Assembly: GCA_016868775.1 (NCBI GenBank)
Contig: VGFT01000001.1
Span: forward strand, 434,001-498,000
Source: Bacteroidota bacterium
GTDB lineage: Bacteria > Bacteroidota > Bacteroidia > Chitinophagales > Chitinophagaceae
DNA length: 64,000 nucleotides
Reading direction: 5' to 3'
Below, in pieces: positions 48,367 through 58,161 of the stretch. Below the pieces are notes generated by a model that saw nothing but the letters and a program-made list of their open reading frames with translations, was not told the origin of the DNA and did no database searches. A program made the position numbers and the translations under genes. Position 1 is the first letter of the stretch, and each line of letters opens with the position of its first letter.

Positions 48367-49698
48367 TTACGGTTGCGGCATCAGAAAATCGCGCAAGCTC
48401 ATTCTTTTGGTTTGTAGGGTCACGTCTTTGGAGCCGGATTCCAGGGCTTGTTGGATCGAGGCATTATCGACCAATACTACTTGCTCTTTGGGTAGTAGAA
48501 CGATCAGTCGCATAGCCTTTCCCTTTTGCAGGTAGATGGATGATCCTTTTTCTTCTCGCTTGTATTGCATAACGGAATTTTCTTCATCGTAAAGTGCGAT
48601 TATACTGCCCTTTTTTTCTGAGTCGGGCAGCGATTTCTCAAAGTCAAAGTGAACGACTACGGGGATACAGTCCTCCACTTTCATCAGCCGGTCTACGTTC
48701 CAGATGCCCAATCGGTCGGCGGAAAAAAATTGTAGGAGGTCGGATTCTTTTTGACTGCGGACCAGCTGCTCCAACCGCTCTTTTCTTTTTCGGTCGAGTT
48801 CGGCCACCTCTTCCTCATACTCTTTCATGCGTTTTTTCATGTTGGCGTTGGAGGTGAGTGGACTCGCCAGCAACGTCTTCTGCATTCCTTTATTGACGGA
48901 TGGGTTGTCTGAATCAAATTGTGAAAAGGTCAACGCGTATAGGTTTCCCCTTTTATCTACTTGTTTGATCGATACTTTTTGCCAATTGATTCGACTATCT
49001 GTTAGAAGTCTCTCAATGGGTTCAGAATCATCGAGTCTCCATTTTAGATTTTGATATGCTTTCAGGTAGGGCGCTGCTTCCAGGTTTCCAACCAATTCAA
49101 AAACTCTCGCATCTTCTTTCGGAGGAATTGTTGCATCATCCAGTGAGTCGGTAAGGGCGCGAATGGTTTGCCATTTAATTCGATTGCTGTCCGTTCGAAA
49201 ATTTCCCCGAATATTCCAATCGGCATCTTCTTCCATATACCAGAGGTCGTATCCGTTGGCATCTCGGAAGCCAGCCAGGCCAACCCCGATCGATTTTCCG
49301 GAAGCAACGCTCAATTCTTCCTGTCCAAAATAGGCGCGCATTTCCATCATTCCGGCCGATTGTAGCTGCTGATTTCCGTTGGCGCGAGTATTTAAGGGGA
49401 TGCCGGCCCGGAACATATCTTCTGCCCGGTGAAACTCTCTGATCCGAAAGTCAACCAATCCGTGTACAGGATTTCCCTTGCTGTCGACCAACGTGCCCGG
49501 ATCGATCCGAATTTCGGTTCCCGTGGCCAGTCGGATGTTGATCCCGCTGTCGGCATGAAAACGGTGCGACTCAAAAGGAATGTCCAGCGTCCGGTCTGGC
49601 GGATGGATCCTGGATTTTCGATTTGCTGAACAGGCGGTCAGCAACAGCAGCAGTCCAACAGCAGCGGAGGTGAATCGGAGAGCAAGGAGTTTATGCAT
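48367..49698 (-). CDS. Hypothetical lipoprotein
   Basis: Lipobox LLLLTACSANR; 443 aa, beta-rich N-terminal region. Confidence 0.6.
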   Translation of the reverse strand: MHKLLALRFTSAAVGLLLLLTACSANRKSRIHPPDRTLDIPFESHRFHADSGINIRLATGTEIRIDPGTLVDSKGNPVHGLVDFRIREFHRAEDMFRAGIPLNTRANGNQQLQSAGMMEMRAYFGQEELSVASGKSIGVGLAGFRDANGYDLWYMEEDADWNIRGNFRTDSNRIKWQTIRALTDSLDDATIPPKEDARVFELVGNLEAAPYLKAYQNLKWRLDDSEPIERLLTDSRINWQKVSIKQVDKRGNLYALTFSQFDSDNPSVNKGMQKTLLASPLTSNANMKKRMKEYEEEVAELDRKRKERLEQLVRSQKESDLLQFFSADRLGIWNVDRLMKVEDCIPVVVHFDFEKSLPDSEKKGSIIALYDEENSVMQYKREEKGSSIYLQKGKAMRLIVLLPKEQVVLVDNASIQQALESGSKDVTLQTKRMSLRDFLMPQP

Positions 49699-49704
49699 GG
49701 CGGA

Positions 49705-51078
49705 TCAATATTTGGGGAGTTCGTAACAATAGAGGTATCCGTCGTAACTGGATATCAGGATATCGAGATTTCCATCTTGATTTACGTCTCGAATTACCGG
49801 TGGCATTTCAGCTCCGCCGGGATAAGAAATTCGATCGACAACAGTTTGATCCTCTAACGAAACGATCTCTAAAAACCCCATTTTATAATTCCCCATATCC
49901 CATTGGTTCAATACGACTGCTGCTTTTTTTCCGTTTGCGAGCGTAATTGTCTGGTTGGCAAAAAGAGGCGCATAGCCATTTCTAAAATCCGGTTCTAGCC
50001 GAAAATATCCCGAGTCGATAAAGGGTTGTGATCGATCAATGGTAGTGATACTACCATTCCCATCCACCTGGTATGTTTTGATTCGATCGTTCAGAAGCAA
50101 CTTTCCTCCCCCCGCGTCCAAGACATTCAATCCACCGCCTCCATTATTTCCGACGAGGGGAATTTTTTTAGCCAATTGGCCGGTAAGATCTAAATAGATC
50201 ATCTCTTTTGTTACGGTATAGTTTTCTCCGTACTTTGTTATTGACCCAACGATAAATCTTTCTTTTCCCGCTCCAGCTAGGCCAACGGCATCAAAACTGT
50301 AGCTTTCGTCTTTTGTCGACCACAGTTCTTTTCCGGTTCGTCCGTTCAGGGCCAGCAAGCTTCCATTGAACAAGCAATAGACCAGATCTTCTGCGCCGTC
50401 GCGATTAACATCCACTAGGATCGGTTTTGTAAAAAAGGTGTTTCCGTTGCTAAACCAGGCTTTCACCTTAAATAACGTTCGATTATCACCGGGCTTCCAG
50501 CCCGAAAAATCAGGGACGTAATACGACCAGCGACTCTTTCCGGTTTGTGGATCCACCGCGTTTACTTCGCCCGATTCGGCGGCATAAACAATCATGTCGC
50601 CATTTTTTGTTTTCAGCAACACGGGCTCATGTTCAATATCGCCGGATGTGGGATTTCTCCAGCGGATCTTTCCATCCAGGTCGGTGCAAAGAAATTCTTC
50701 GTTGTCATTTCCAAAATAGAGTTTATTGTTATACGGGAGCAACCCATTTACATCCATATCGCCAAACAATTCGCCGGCAAAGTGACGAATCTTCTTTCCC
50801 GTTTTTCGATCAATTGCATACACACCGCTGTTGGGCTCAATCATTCCATAGTCCCTAAAATTATCCCCGTTCGATCCTATGTATAACCGATCGCCCACGA
50901 AAATCACATTACTCCGAAAGCTGGCCGCACCCATCTGAGTTTTCCAGATCAGCTTAGATCGACTTTCGATAGTTGGGTATGCGGCCTGATTATTTTTGGG
51001 TACGGTAAGCGCTACGCTTGCTGCGCTTACGGCTACAACGGCTAGAGGTTTGAGCATCTTGGATCGTTTTGAGGTCAA
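49705..51078 (-). CDS. Exported PQQ-like/FG-GAP beta-propeller protein
   Basis: Repeats GVYAIDRKTGKKIRHF, NAVDPQTGKSRWSYYV, LALNGRTGKELWST, VNRDGAEDLVY, VNQDGNLDILI. Confidence 0.82.
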   Translation of the reverse strand: MTSKRSKMLKPLAVVAVSAASVALTVPKNNQAAYPTIESRSKLIWKTQMGAASFRSNVIFVGDRLYIGSNGDNFRDYGMIEPNSGVYAIDRKTGKKIRHFAGELFGDMDVNGLLPYNNKLYFGNDNEEFLCTDLDGKIRWRNPTSGDIEHEPVLLKTKNGDMIVYAAESGEVNAVDPQTGKSRWSYYVPDFSGWKPGDNRTLFKVKAWFSNGNTFFTKPILVDVNRDGAEDLVYCLFNGSLLALNGRTGKELWSTKDESYSFDAVGLAGAGKERFIVGSITKYGENYTVTKEMIYLDLTGQLAKKIPLVGNNGGGGLNVLDAGGGKLLLNDRIKTYQVDGNGSITTIDRSQPFIDSGYFRLEPDFRNGYAPLFANQTITLANGKKAAVVLNQWDMGNYKMGFLEIVSLEDQTVVDRISYPGGAEMPPVIRDVNQDGNLDILISSYDGYLYCYELPKY

Positions 51079-51171
51079 CGTTCAAACGTGCTCGAATCCT
51101 AAAAAAGTGTCTGGATTATTATCTGAATACAGGCTTTAACGCCGTCATAACAAATATAAATGCTCAAATCA

Positions 51172-51909
51172 TTAAAGAGCGCGGTTGAAGAAAATCAGGT
51201 TCTCCCAGCGCGTTTCGCAAGAGAAATCGTAATTCGCCATGGCTTCAAATAGGGCTTTGGAGCATCCCGGAATCGTTCGATCGTGTAGTTCCACTATTAG
51301 TAAACGGGTGTGGGGTAGCCAGGAAGCATAGTCGGTTCGGAAAATCTCCCTTTCGGCCCCTTCAATATCAAGCTTGACGAGATCTAATGTTTTGCGGCCG
51401 CTGTTTTTCAGGATTTCACCGATCGACAGGGCCTTCATGGTATCGGAGGAAGGATGATCGGTCCACTCTACCTGATAAGAATTGGCATCGGCGGATTTGT
51501 CTTTTATTCGAAGGTGACCGGAGGCAGACCAAAGTCCGCCTTGTATGCACTCCACTTTTGGAATGTCGCGGATGTTGTGCTCTAGCAATGCATAATTGGC
51601 CGCATCGGGTTCGATGGCAATGATCTTGGCTCCCGGAAAACGCCGGGCGAAATAAAGAGCAGACATTCCAATGTTGGCACCCCCGTCAAGGATGAGTTCG
51701 GGTTCAAACGGGATGGGGAAATCGTATTCGCGCAGGACAAACACGTGCTCATAGGTGTCGTAGTCGGTTGTATGCGGACGCAGTCGGAAACTCGTATTCC
51801 ACCGAGTTGCTCGTATCTCCCCAAACGTTTTTCGCTTGGCTTTCCACCAGAAAGCGAATCCGTCGGCCAGGCCCAGGGTCCGGGTCATATTTTTTAGTCT
51901 GGAATTCAA
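51172..51909 (-). CDS. FkbM family methyltransferase
   Basis: ELILDGGANIGMSALYFARRFPGAKIIAIEPDAANYALLEHN, DLVKLDIEGAEREIF. Confidence 0.9.
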   Translation of the reverse strand: MNSRLKNMTRTLGLADGFAFWWKAKRKTFGEIRATRWNTSFRLRPHTTDYDTYEHVFVLREYDFPIPFEPELILDGGANIGMSALYFARRFPGAKIIAIEPDAANYALLEHNIRDIPKVECIQGGLWSASGHLRIKDKSADANSYQVEWTDHPSSDTMKALSIGEILKNSGRKTLDLVKLDIEGAEREIFRTDYASWLPHTRLLIVELHDRTIPGCSKALFEAMANYDFSCETRWENLIFFNRAL

Positions 51910-51977
51910 CGTTCGGAGTTCAGGGTTTATCTATTGGTTTATGGTCTGGGGCGAAAATAGTTCGTTATTTTGGAGTT

Positions 51978-53165
51978 ATGCATTTGGGATTTGTGTCGTA
52001 CGAGTTTCCGCCGGATACGGGTTTTGGGGGGATAGCCACCTATGTTCAGCAGATGAGTGCTGCTATGGCGGGATTGAATATAGAGGTGGATGTATTTGTA
52101 GGGAGTCCGTCGCGTTTCGGGGTGGAACACCTTCAGCCCAACTACCGGATCCATTACATACGGTGTCTGTCGCGTGAGGCGTTCATTCGATTGTCGCCCG
52201 TAGCCGTTCGATCGATTCATCTGATCCGGCCCTTTGACGGATTGGAATATCCCGAATACGGCGGGGAGGCGCGGTTTATACGCGAGCAATTACCCAACGT
52301 GCCCTTGTGGATCAAGTTGCATACGCCATCTTATTTGGTGAAACAGTTGAACGACCGTTATTACGATCGTCTGCTTTGGCGCCGGGTCAAAAAAGCTTTT
52401 TTCCCTTATAAAAAAGAAAATGATCCCGAGTATTTGTCTTTGCAAATGGCCGATCGGGTGTTCGCTCCTTGTCATTCGCTGCGTGCGATTGCTATTCGCG
52501 ATTGGCAGATAAAATCCGATCGCATTCAGATCGTTCCATATCCGTATCGAGTGGCCAGTGCATTTACCAACATGGAGTTGCCGGATGGTTCGCCAACGGC
52601 GATTTTTGTAGGCCGACTCGAAACCCGCAAAGGCGTTTGGAATCTGGCCAAGGCGATTCCGCTGGTTTTGCAAGAGATTCCCAATGCCCGATTTATTTTT
52701 TTGGGGAAGGATAGTCAAGGTCCCCTTCGCCAACGATCCATGAAAAAGGTATTATTGCGAACGCTGGGCCCTTCAGTAACAGCTGTGGAATTCATAGATG
52801 CCGTACCCTTACAGGAGGTTCCTACTGTTTTATCTCGCGCTTCGGTGGCGGTATTCCCAAGTTTGTGGGAAAACTTTCCAAATGTTTGTCTCGAAGCCAT
52901 GGCCGCCGGACGCGCGATCGTGGCTTCCCGGGGGGGAGGGATGGTGGATATGCTAACGCCTAACTCCGGTGGCGTGTTTGTTGATCCCGAAGATCCCCGA
53001 TCGATCGCTGACGGGTTGTTGGAGTTATTCCGCGACCCTGCCCGCATCCGCGAAATGGGCATCCGAAACCGCGAACGCGCCGTTCAGTATTATGGTAAGG
53101 AACTGATTCAGGAGTTGTTGTATTTATTGTCCGATGCAGCCCTACCTCGCCCGCCGAAGCTTTAG
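51978..53165 (+). CDS. Glycosyltransferase family 4 (GT-B)
   Basis: SYEFPPDTGFGGIATYVQQM, FVGRLETRKGVWNLAKAIP, FPSLWENFPNVCLEAMAAGRAIVAS; start taken at MHLGF. Confidence 0.92.
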   Translation: MHLGFVSYEFPPDTGFGGIATYVQQMSAAMAGLNIEVDVFVGSPSRFGVEHLQPNYRIHYIRCLSREAFIRLSPVAVRSIHLIRPFDGLEYPEYGGEARFIREQLPNVPLWIKLHTPSYLVKQLNDRYYDRLLWRRVKKAFFPYKKENDPEYLSLQMADRVFAPCHSLRAIAIRDWQIKSDRIQIVPYPYRVASAFTNMELPDGSPTAIFVGRLETRKGVWNLAKAIPLVLQEIPNARFIFLGKDSQGPLRQRSMKKVLLRTLGPSVTAVEFIDAVPLQEVPTVLSRASVAVFPSLWENFPNVCLEAMAAGRAIVASRGGGMVDMLTPNSGGVFVDPEDPRSIADGLLELFRDPARIREMGIRNRERAVQYYGKELIQELLYLLSDAALPRPPKL

Positions 53166-53175
53166 CGTAGGAGGG
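53141..53175. repeat. Dispersed GC-rich element CGCCGAAGCTTTAGCG in CCTAC...GTAGG context
   Basis: cctacctcgcccgccgaagctttagcgtaggaggg; shares CGCCGAAGCKTTAGC with both arms of the 22.3/22.5 kb repeat. Confidence 0.7.
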
Positions 53176-53254
53176 AATCTTAGATAAATCACACATACAG
53201 GTAAATGAAACCCCGTTTTATTTACCGACCTTCGCGAATATTATAAACAAGCCT

Positions 53255-53584
53255 ATGCAGTTGAATGCTAAATTAATTTCGCTTTTACCGTTACAGACCG
53301 GAAATGGCAAGAATGGTACTTGGAAGAAACAAGACATTATCGTGGAAACGGATGGACAGTATCCCAAAAAAGTATGTATTTCCATTTGGGGAGATAAGAT
53401 CGATGAAAAAAAACTCGTGCCGGGCAATCGGTTGAAGATCGACTTTGATGTAGAGAGCCGGGAGTACAACGGTCGCTGGTATACGGATGTCAAGGCCTGG
53501 CGGATAGACACAGAAGGGGAGCAAGCACCGGAAGCCGCGAGTTCCATCGATACGCCGCATCCGGAGGACGATTTACCTTTTTGA
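53255..53584 (+). CDS. DUF3127 family protein with acidic SSB-like tail
   Basis: KNGTWKKQDIIVETDGQYPKKVCISIWGDK...LKIDFDVESREYNGRWYTDVKAWRID...HPEDDLPF. Confidence 0.82.
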   Translation: MQLNAKLISLLPLQTGNGKNGTWKKQDIIVETDGQYPKKVCISIWGDKIDEKKLVPGNRLKIDFDVESREYNGRWYTDVKAWRIDTEGEQAPEAASSIDTPHPEDDLPF

Positions 53585-53622
53585 TGGGAACAATCTATTC
53601 TCAACCGATTGCAATAAATGGA

Positions 53623-54264
53623 TTATTTAAAATCCAAAACGGCGTTCCAGCGATATTTTTTGTGTGGCTGAATAGAGACACCCAGTTTTGTGTAGGGGTT
53701 GAACATAATCAGGCGATGGCCCAGGTCGGGGATGTCTTCGTCAATTAGCAGGTCCATGACGATTGAAAGCGGATCGTCGTATCCATAATCGCAGCATTCT
53801 CCAAGGAAGGATTCTACTTTTTTACAGGCCTGGGTTCTTCGCTTATGGCCAACGTAGCTTGTTTCACCGGAGGTGAGGGCATGGCATCGGGCACTTTCAT
53901 AAAGCGTTTGATCCGGATACAGAATGGGTTGGGGATTTTTTTGCTTTAGATAGGTCACCAGGCTTTTATAATAAGGGGATTGACGCAGGTTTTCTTCGCC
54001 GATGTATTCGGGATATTTTTCTATGACGGTAGTTAAAAAAAGACGGGGGTGTTGGCGTGCCAAATTGAGGATATAGAAGACGTTTTTTTCCTTTGAAGTC
54101 AAATAATCGGTTTGGGCTGCGGTATGACAGTTGCTAAATCTTGCATGATTCCATTCGGCAGAAAAGCTGGCCAATGGAGAGGCGGTGTCATTAGTGGGGT
54201 GATTGGGAAATGATCGAGCCTGACCGATTAGGGGAAAAAGCAACAAAGCGAATAATAGATGCAT
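53623..54264 (-). CDS. Exported CAP (SCP/PR-1-like) domain protein
   Basis: Signal peptide; FYILNLARQHPRLF, SARCHALTSGETSYVGHKRR. Confidence 0.7.
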   Translation of the reverse strand: MHLLFALLLFPLIGQARSFPNHPTNDTASPLASFSAEWNHARFSNCHTAAQTDYLTSKEKNVFYILNLARQHPRLFLTTVIEKYPEYIGEENLRQSPYYKSLVTYLKQKNPQPILYPDQTLYESARCHALTSGETSYVGHKRRTQACKKVESFLGECCDYGYDDPLSIVMDLLIDEDIPDLGHRLIMFNPYTKLGVSIQPHKKYRWNAVLDFK

Positions 54265-54363
54265 AATGATTACTCTAACGCGTGTAACCGCGATTTATAT
54301 ACATGGCAAGAAGAAAATTTTGATTTTCGCCCGGCTGAGGAGGCTTTAAAGCCTGCTATCAAC

Positions 54364-55068
54364 TTATTGCTTGCAGGGGCAATACTCCGTTTTTTGTCGC
54401 TCACTAAGTTGAAGGGCGGGATCCGGCGTAAAGTTCAGGATTCGGCTTTTTAACTTGCCAAATCCGTTATCATTTCCATCGGTATTTTTTCGCCAGTATT
54501 CCCAGGCTTGGGGGCCGCTAAAGGCACAGAATTGCATAAGGGCATACGCGGAGACCAACCCGGACATATGCCATCCGTTCCAGCAGTGAATTAAAATCGG
54601 TCCCGCTTCGGGCGATTCGATTGTTTGGTAAATCGAGCGTAGGAGTAGGCGGGCTATAGAGTCGTTGGTGGGGACGATCGAGCGGTATTCAATCCCAACC
54701 TGATCAAGCAGATCTAAGAGGGGTTCCGGGTATTGAGTAGAGAATCGAGATGCGTACAAGTAATACACCTTATCGAATCCCCGTTCGTACAGATTCAGAA
54801 GGCCTTGAAAGGTCATGGGACTATCGTTGGGCCTGGGGAGCAGGTTGTTATAGCTACCGTTTCCGCCACTACGATATAGTATACCCGGTAAAACGGCCCG
54901 AATATTGCGGATGCCATTCCATTCGGCTTCCCCCCGTCCTCTGTTATCGGTGTATTTAAATGACAGCAGACTATCGCACCCAACCGTATCTACCCGGTAA
55001 TCTAATTCCGCCTTGGCAGATTTATGCAAGGCAAATAGGATAAACAAAACATACGCGGATCGGATCAT
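54364..55068 (-). CDS. Dual-specificity/tyrosine phosphatase-fold protein with degenerate CX5R loop
   Basis: ILIHCWNGWHMSGLVSAYALMQF: PTP loop with Arg replaced by Met. Confidence 0.72.
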   Translation of the reverse strand: MIRSAYVLFILFALHKSAKAELDYRVDTVGCDSLLSFKYTDNRGRGEAEWNGIRNIRAVLPGILYRSGGNGSYNNLLPRPNDSPMTFQGLLNLYERGFDKVYYLYASRFSTQYPEPLLDLLDQVGIEYRSIVPTNDSIARLLLRSIYQTIESPEAGPILIHCWNGWHMSGLVSAYALMQFCAFSGPQAWEYWRKNTDGNDNGFGKLKSRILNFTPDPALQLSERQKTEYCPCKQ

Positions 55069-58000
55069 TTTTGTTTTTTTAGTTCCTCCTCAAGGGCTTT
55101 TTCCCAATTTGTGTTTTCACCCAGTTCGGTGAATTTTTGCAACAGGGCCTTACTAAAGTTTTTTACTCTTGCGGCGGGATCGGTGGGGGTGGGACAAAGA
55201 TTTTCTAACACAAACCCCTTCGGGTCGGGAAGTCCGTCTGACTGAACGATCGCAGAAGCAAGAATGGAGCAAGTTCGACAACGCAGCTGCCAAAAATAAA
55301 AACCACCGGTAGCGCCCAATACGGCGCCTGGCGTTCGCTCGTCAGCCGATAAGACCGGATTGATCAGTGGGTAATACCAAGACTCTAACCCATTGGTATG
55401 TTCAATCCGGGCGAGATATAATTTCCTTGTGGTGTCAATCAAAAAAAATTCTTTTTTTACTCCTGCGATCCAGCAAGAAGCGGTGCGGCCAATAAACTTC
55501 ATGTGTCGTACGCTAAATGGATCAGTAGCTAATTCCTTGAGTGTTTGAACCGTATAAGCGTTATGCCAATCACCAACCGCTAGTGATTCGGAGGGAAAGG
55601 GCGCAATCCAGATAAGCGGCGGAGCGATCGGTTTATACAATCTGTAAAAACCCGATTGCTGCTGCACTTCCTGGGGCCCCCTGAACAAGAGTGGTGATTG
55701 CCTTAGCACATCAACGTCTACCTGTCGGTACTTTGTTGGATTGCCGTCTCCGTTTTGTGCCCAGGCAAATTGTATTGAAGCAAACAGGACCAACAAAAGG
55801 ACATTGCTGCTTAATCGGCTTCGCCGCTTTCTATACATAATAACTATGCCCGAAAAGGCGAGCAGAGCCAGTGCTCCAATAATCATCCAACGTTTTAGAT
55901 TCGGATATCCGGTCGCCTTCGCCAACGAGAACGTGGGTGCTTTTTGGCTAACAACCAATTTTCCATCTTCGGCACGAACCCAATAGGGTTTATTGCGATG
56001 AAGGGTATCCCAGGGAAGTAGGTCAACGGAGTCAATCCACTCGCCCGATGCTTCTAATAGGTAAAGGGTTTTTCCAAACTGCTTCAGACTCAGGGGGGCG
56101 ATCTGCAGTAGCGTTGCCGTTGCATCCGGAAACAGTTTTCGGAAGGCGGAAGTGTCTTCTACGATAACAAGGGGCAGGGAGGCTGAAGAAATGGTAAGAG
56201 TAAAGAATTTATGAGAATCGACCAGCCACAAACTGTCGGCCTGTTTGTCCCACGCATTGATTTCAATAAATCGAGGTTGATCTTTTTTTCCGTGTCCGAT
56301 GCTGTTGATCCATATTTTCCCTTTCCGCGGAGAGGCGGGTATTTCCAGAATTTTAGCGGCAAGGGTTACCACGGAATCGGATGGCTCGAAAAGAGTTTGA
56401 ATCGGATTGACTTCTCCATTGTCCCAGCCTATAAATCGGTATCGGGGATGAAGTATGTGCGCTTGAATGTGCACACGGGCCTCTTTGAAAAATGTTCCTT
56501 GATAAGGAAGAGTCGGTATAGGAATACGTTCAATGGTGTATTTAAGTTTTTCGGAAGGAAGGGGCGATTGTACCGCCAAGGTATAGGTTTCATTAAGGCC
56601 GAAGGCAGCCCTCAGGTGTTCGTATGCCAAAGGCATTCGGGCGTTGGCGAAGAAAAGAAGGTTATCGATTTTTTTTTGCCAACTTGCTTTGGACTGGTTG
56701 AAGTTTTTTCTTTTCAGGTGTCTTTCTATTTCAGGCTCCAGCAACGATTTAAAAAACTGGATCCGTTGACTTATTGTATCGGCGTGTAACCAGGTAGAAA
56801 GCAAAAAGCAATATTGACTAATAAATCGTTCACGAAGCGTAGGATTTTCGGTGAGGCGACGCAGTAAAAAGGTGGTAGCAGGCGGGTTATACCAGTAGGT
56901 TTCGGTGGGACTCAGTCGGTCCTTCAAATAATTTCCTTCTGCTTTGGTAAACGCCAGGTCGCCATCATAAAAAATCCATCGAAACCGGTTATCCAGATTT
57001 TTTGCTTGCCAATACCGAATGTTACCGCGAGAGTCAACATTTCGGATATGAATCTGCAGGCTGAGAAATTTAAAGTAGTTATCGATATCTAACCGTTTTT
57101 CAACCGAGTCAATAAATCCGGTTTCGTCTGGAGAATGGGTTGATAGAAATGTAAATAGTTCTTTGTATCCGGCCGCGGTTCCCTTGCTGGCGCTGGCGCC
57201 TAATCCTTGTATCAAACTTGTTTGCTCAGGGGCGGCACCATGATTTTCTTCCAGGTAGGAAAGGTTGATTTTTTCTCGTATGTTATGAATCCCCCAGTAC
57301 ACGCCATTTACAAAAAGAACGGATGGTTGATAGGCCATGTAGTCGATATTCAGGTCTTTGGCCAGGGAGGAGATCATCATGTCCTGAAAACGAGTCGCCA
57401 TCCAATCGTTGCCGCTGGTGCGAAGTACTAGGCTATTAAATTCATCCAACTCTTTTGTAGGGAACACGCGGTATTTGAATTTCCCCTTTCCATATTCTTT
57501 TCGGGCAATGACCCGAAGCGATTTTTCCGGACCCTGTCGGCTCATTCCACCGAAAATCCGAAGTCCTACCCCTTGGGATAAAACCACTTCATTTTCTTTT
57601 ATCAACTCAAAAAAAGCTTGCCTTTCTTGTTCTCCCCAACAATTTCCCCACCGCTCTCCGGACGGGGTAAGTCCGCCTACATAAATGCCCCTTGCCGGAT
57701 CGAACAGGTCGGCTGGCGGCAAGATCAGGGTGGTAAGGGGCAGCGTAGAAGAAAATCCAATGATATAGGTACCGGAATACAGCGTGTCGCTCCGCCGGTT
57801 ATTTTCCATTAGGGCAATGGTAACCGGAGTATTTTTCGACAGTGTGATTGCCTCTGCGAAGGTTTGTGAATCGGTTGGGATGTTTCCGTCCAGTGAAATC
57901 AAAAGTTGTATCCCGGCGGGCGTCTGGGCACTAAGGGTAACTGATTGCTTATGTATACCGGGGAGCGCGGAAAGTTGAATACCTCTTTCTTGCAGTTTTG

Positions 58001-58085
58001 ACAGGGGCATCCCCACATGTGCTTGCCCAAAAAAGGGAAAGAGGAGCCATAGAAACAGAAATAATTTCGATGGTAAACGGTTCAT
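55065..58085 (-). CDS. CotH kinase family protein fused to a second exported-type module
   Basis: GLRIFGGMSRQGPEKSLRVIARKEYGKGKFKYRVFP, SLVLRTSGNDW, VNGVYWGIHNIREKI, WIFYDGDLAF; C-terminal module starts near 55838. Confidence 0.82.
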   Translation of the reverse strand: MNRLPSKLFLFLWLLFPFFGQAHVGMPLSKLQERGIQLSALPGIHKQSVTLSAQTPAGIQLLISLDGNIPTDSQTFAEAITLSKNTPVTIALMENNRRSDTLYSGTYIIGFSSTLPLTTLILPPADLFDPARGIYVGGLTPSGERWGNCWGEQERQAFFELIKENEVVLSQGVGLRIFGGMSRQGPEKSLRVIARKEYGKGKFKYRVFPTKELDEFNSLVLRTSGNDWMATRFQDMMISSLAKDLNIDYMAYQPSVLFVNGVYWGIHNIREKINLSYLEENHGAAPEQTSLIQGLGASASKGTAAGYKELFTFLSTHSPDETGFIDSVEKRLDIDNYFKFLSLQIHIRNVDSRGNIRYWQAKNLDNRFRWIFYDGDLAFTKAEGNYLKDRLSPTETYWYNPPATTFLLRRLTENPTLRERFISQYCFLLSTWLHADTISQRIQFFKSLLEPEIERHLKRKNFNQSKASWQKKIDNLLFFANARMPLAYEHLRAAFGLNETYTLAVQSPLPSEKLKYTIERIPIPTLPYQGTFFKEARVHIQAHILHPRYRFIGWDNGEVNPIQTLFEPSDSVVTLAAKILEIPASPRKGKIWINSIGHGKKDQPRFIEINAWDKQADSLWLVDSHKFFTLTISSASLPLVIVEDTSAFRKLFPDATATLLQIAPLSLKQFGKTLYLLEASGEWIDSVDLLPWDTLHRNKPYWVRAEDGKLVVSQKAPTFSLAKATGYPNLKRWMIIGALALLAFSGIVIMYRKRRSRLSSNVLLLVLFASIQFAWAQNGDGNPTKYRQVDVDVLRQSPLLFRGPQEVQQQSGFYRLYKPIAPPLIWIAPFPSESLAVGDWHNAYTVQTLKELATDPFSVRHMKFIGRTASCWIAGVKKEFFLIDTTRKLYLARIEHTNGLESWYYPLINPVLSADERTPGAVLGATGGFYFWQLRCRTCSILASAIVQSDGLPDPKGFVLENLCPTPTDPAARVKNFSKALLQKFTELGENTNWEKALEEELKKQK

Positions 58086-58161
58086 AAGCGGGCTGACCAA
58101 GGTCTTCGTGAAGATAGTAGGATAGTGTGTAATTTCATATTCTCCAGCAGGGGAAATTCAG

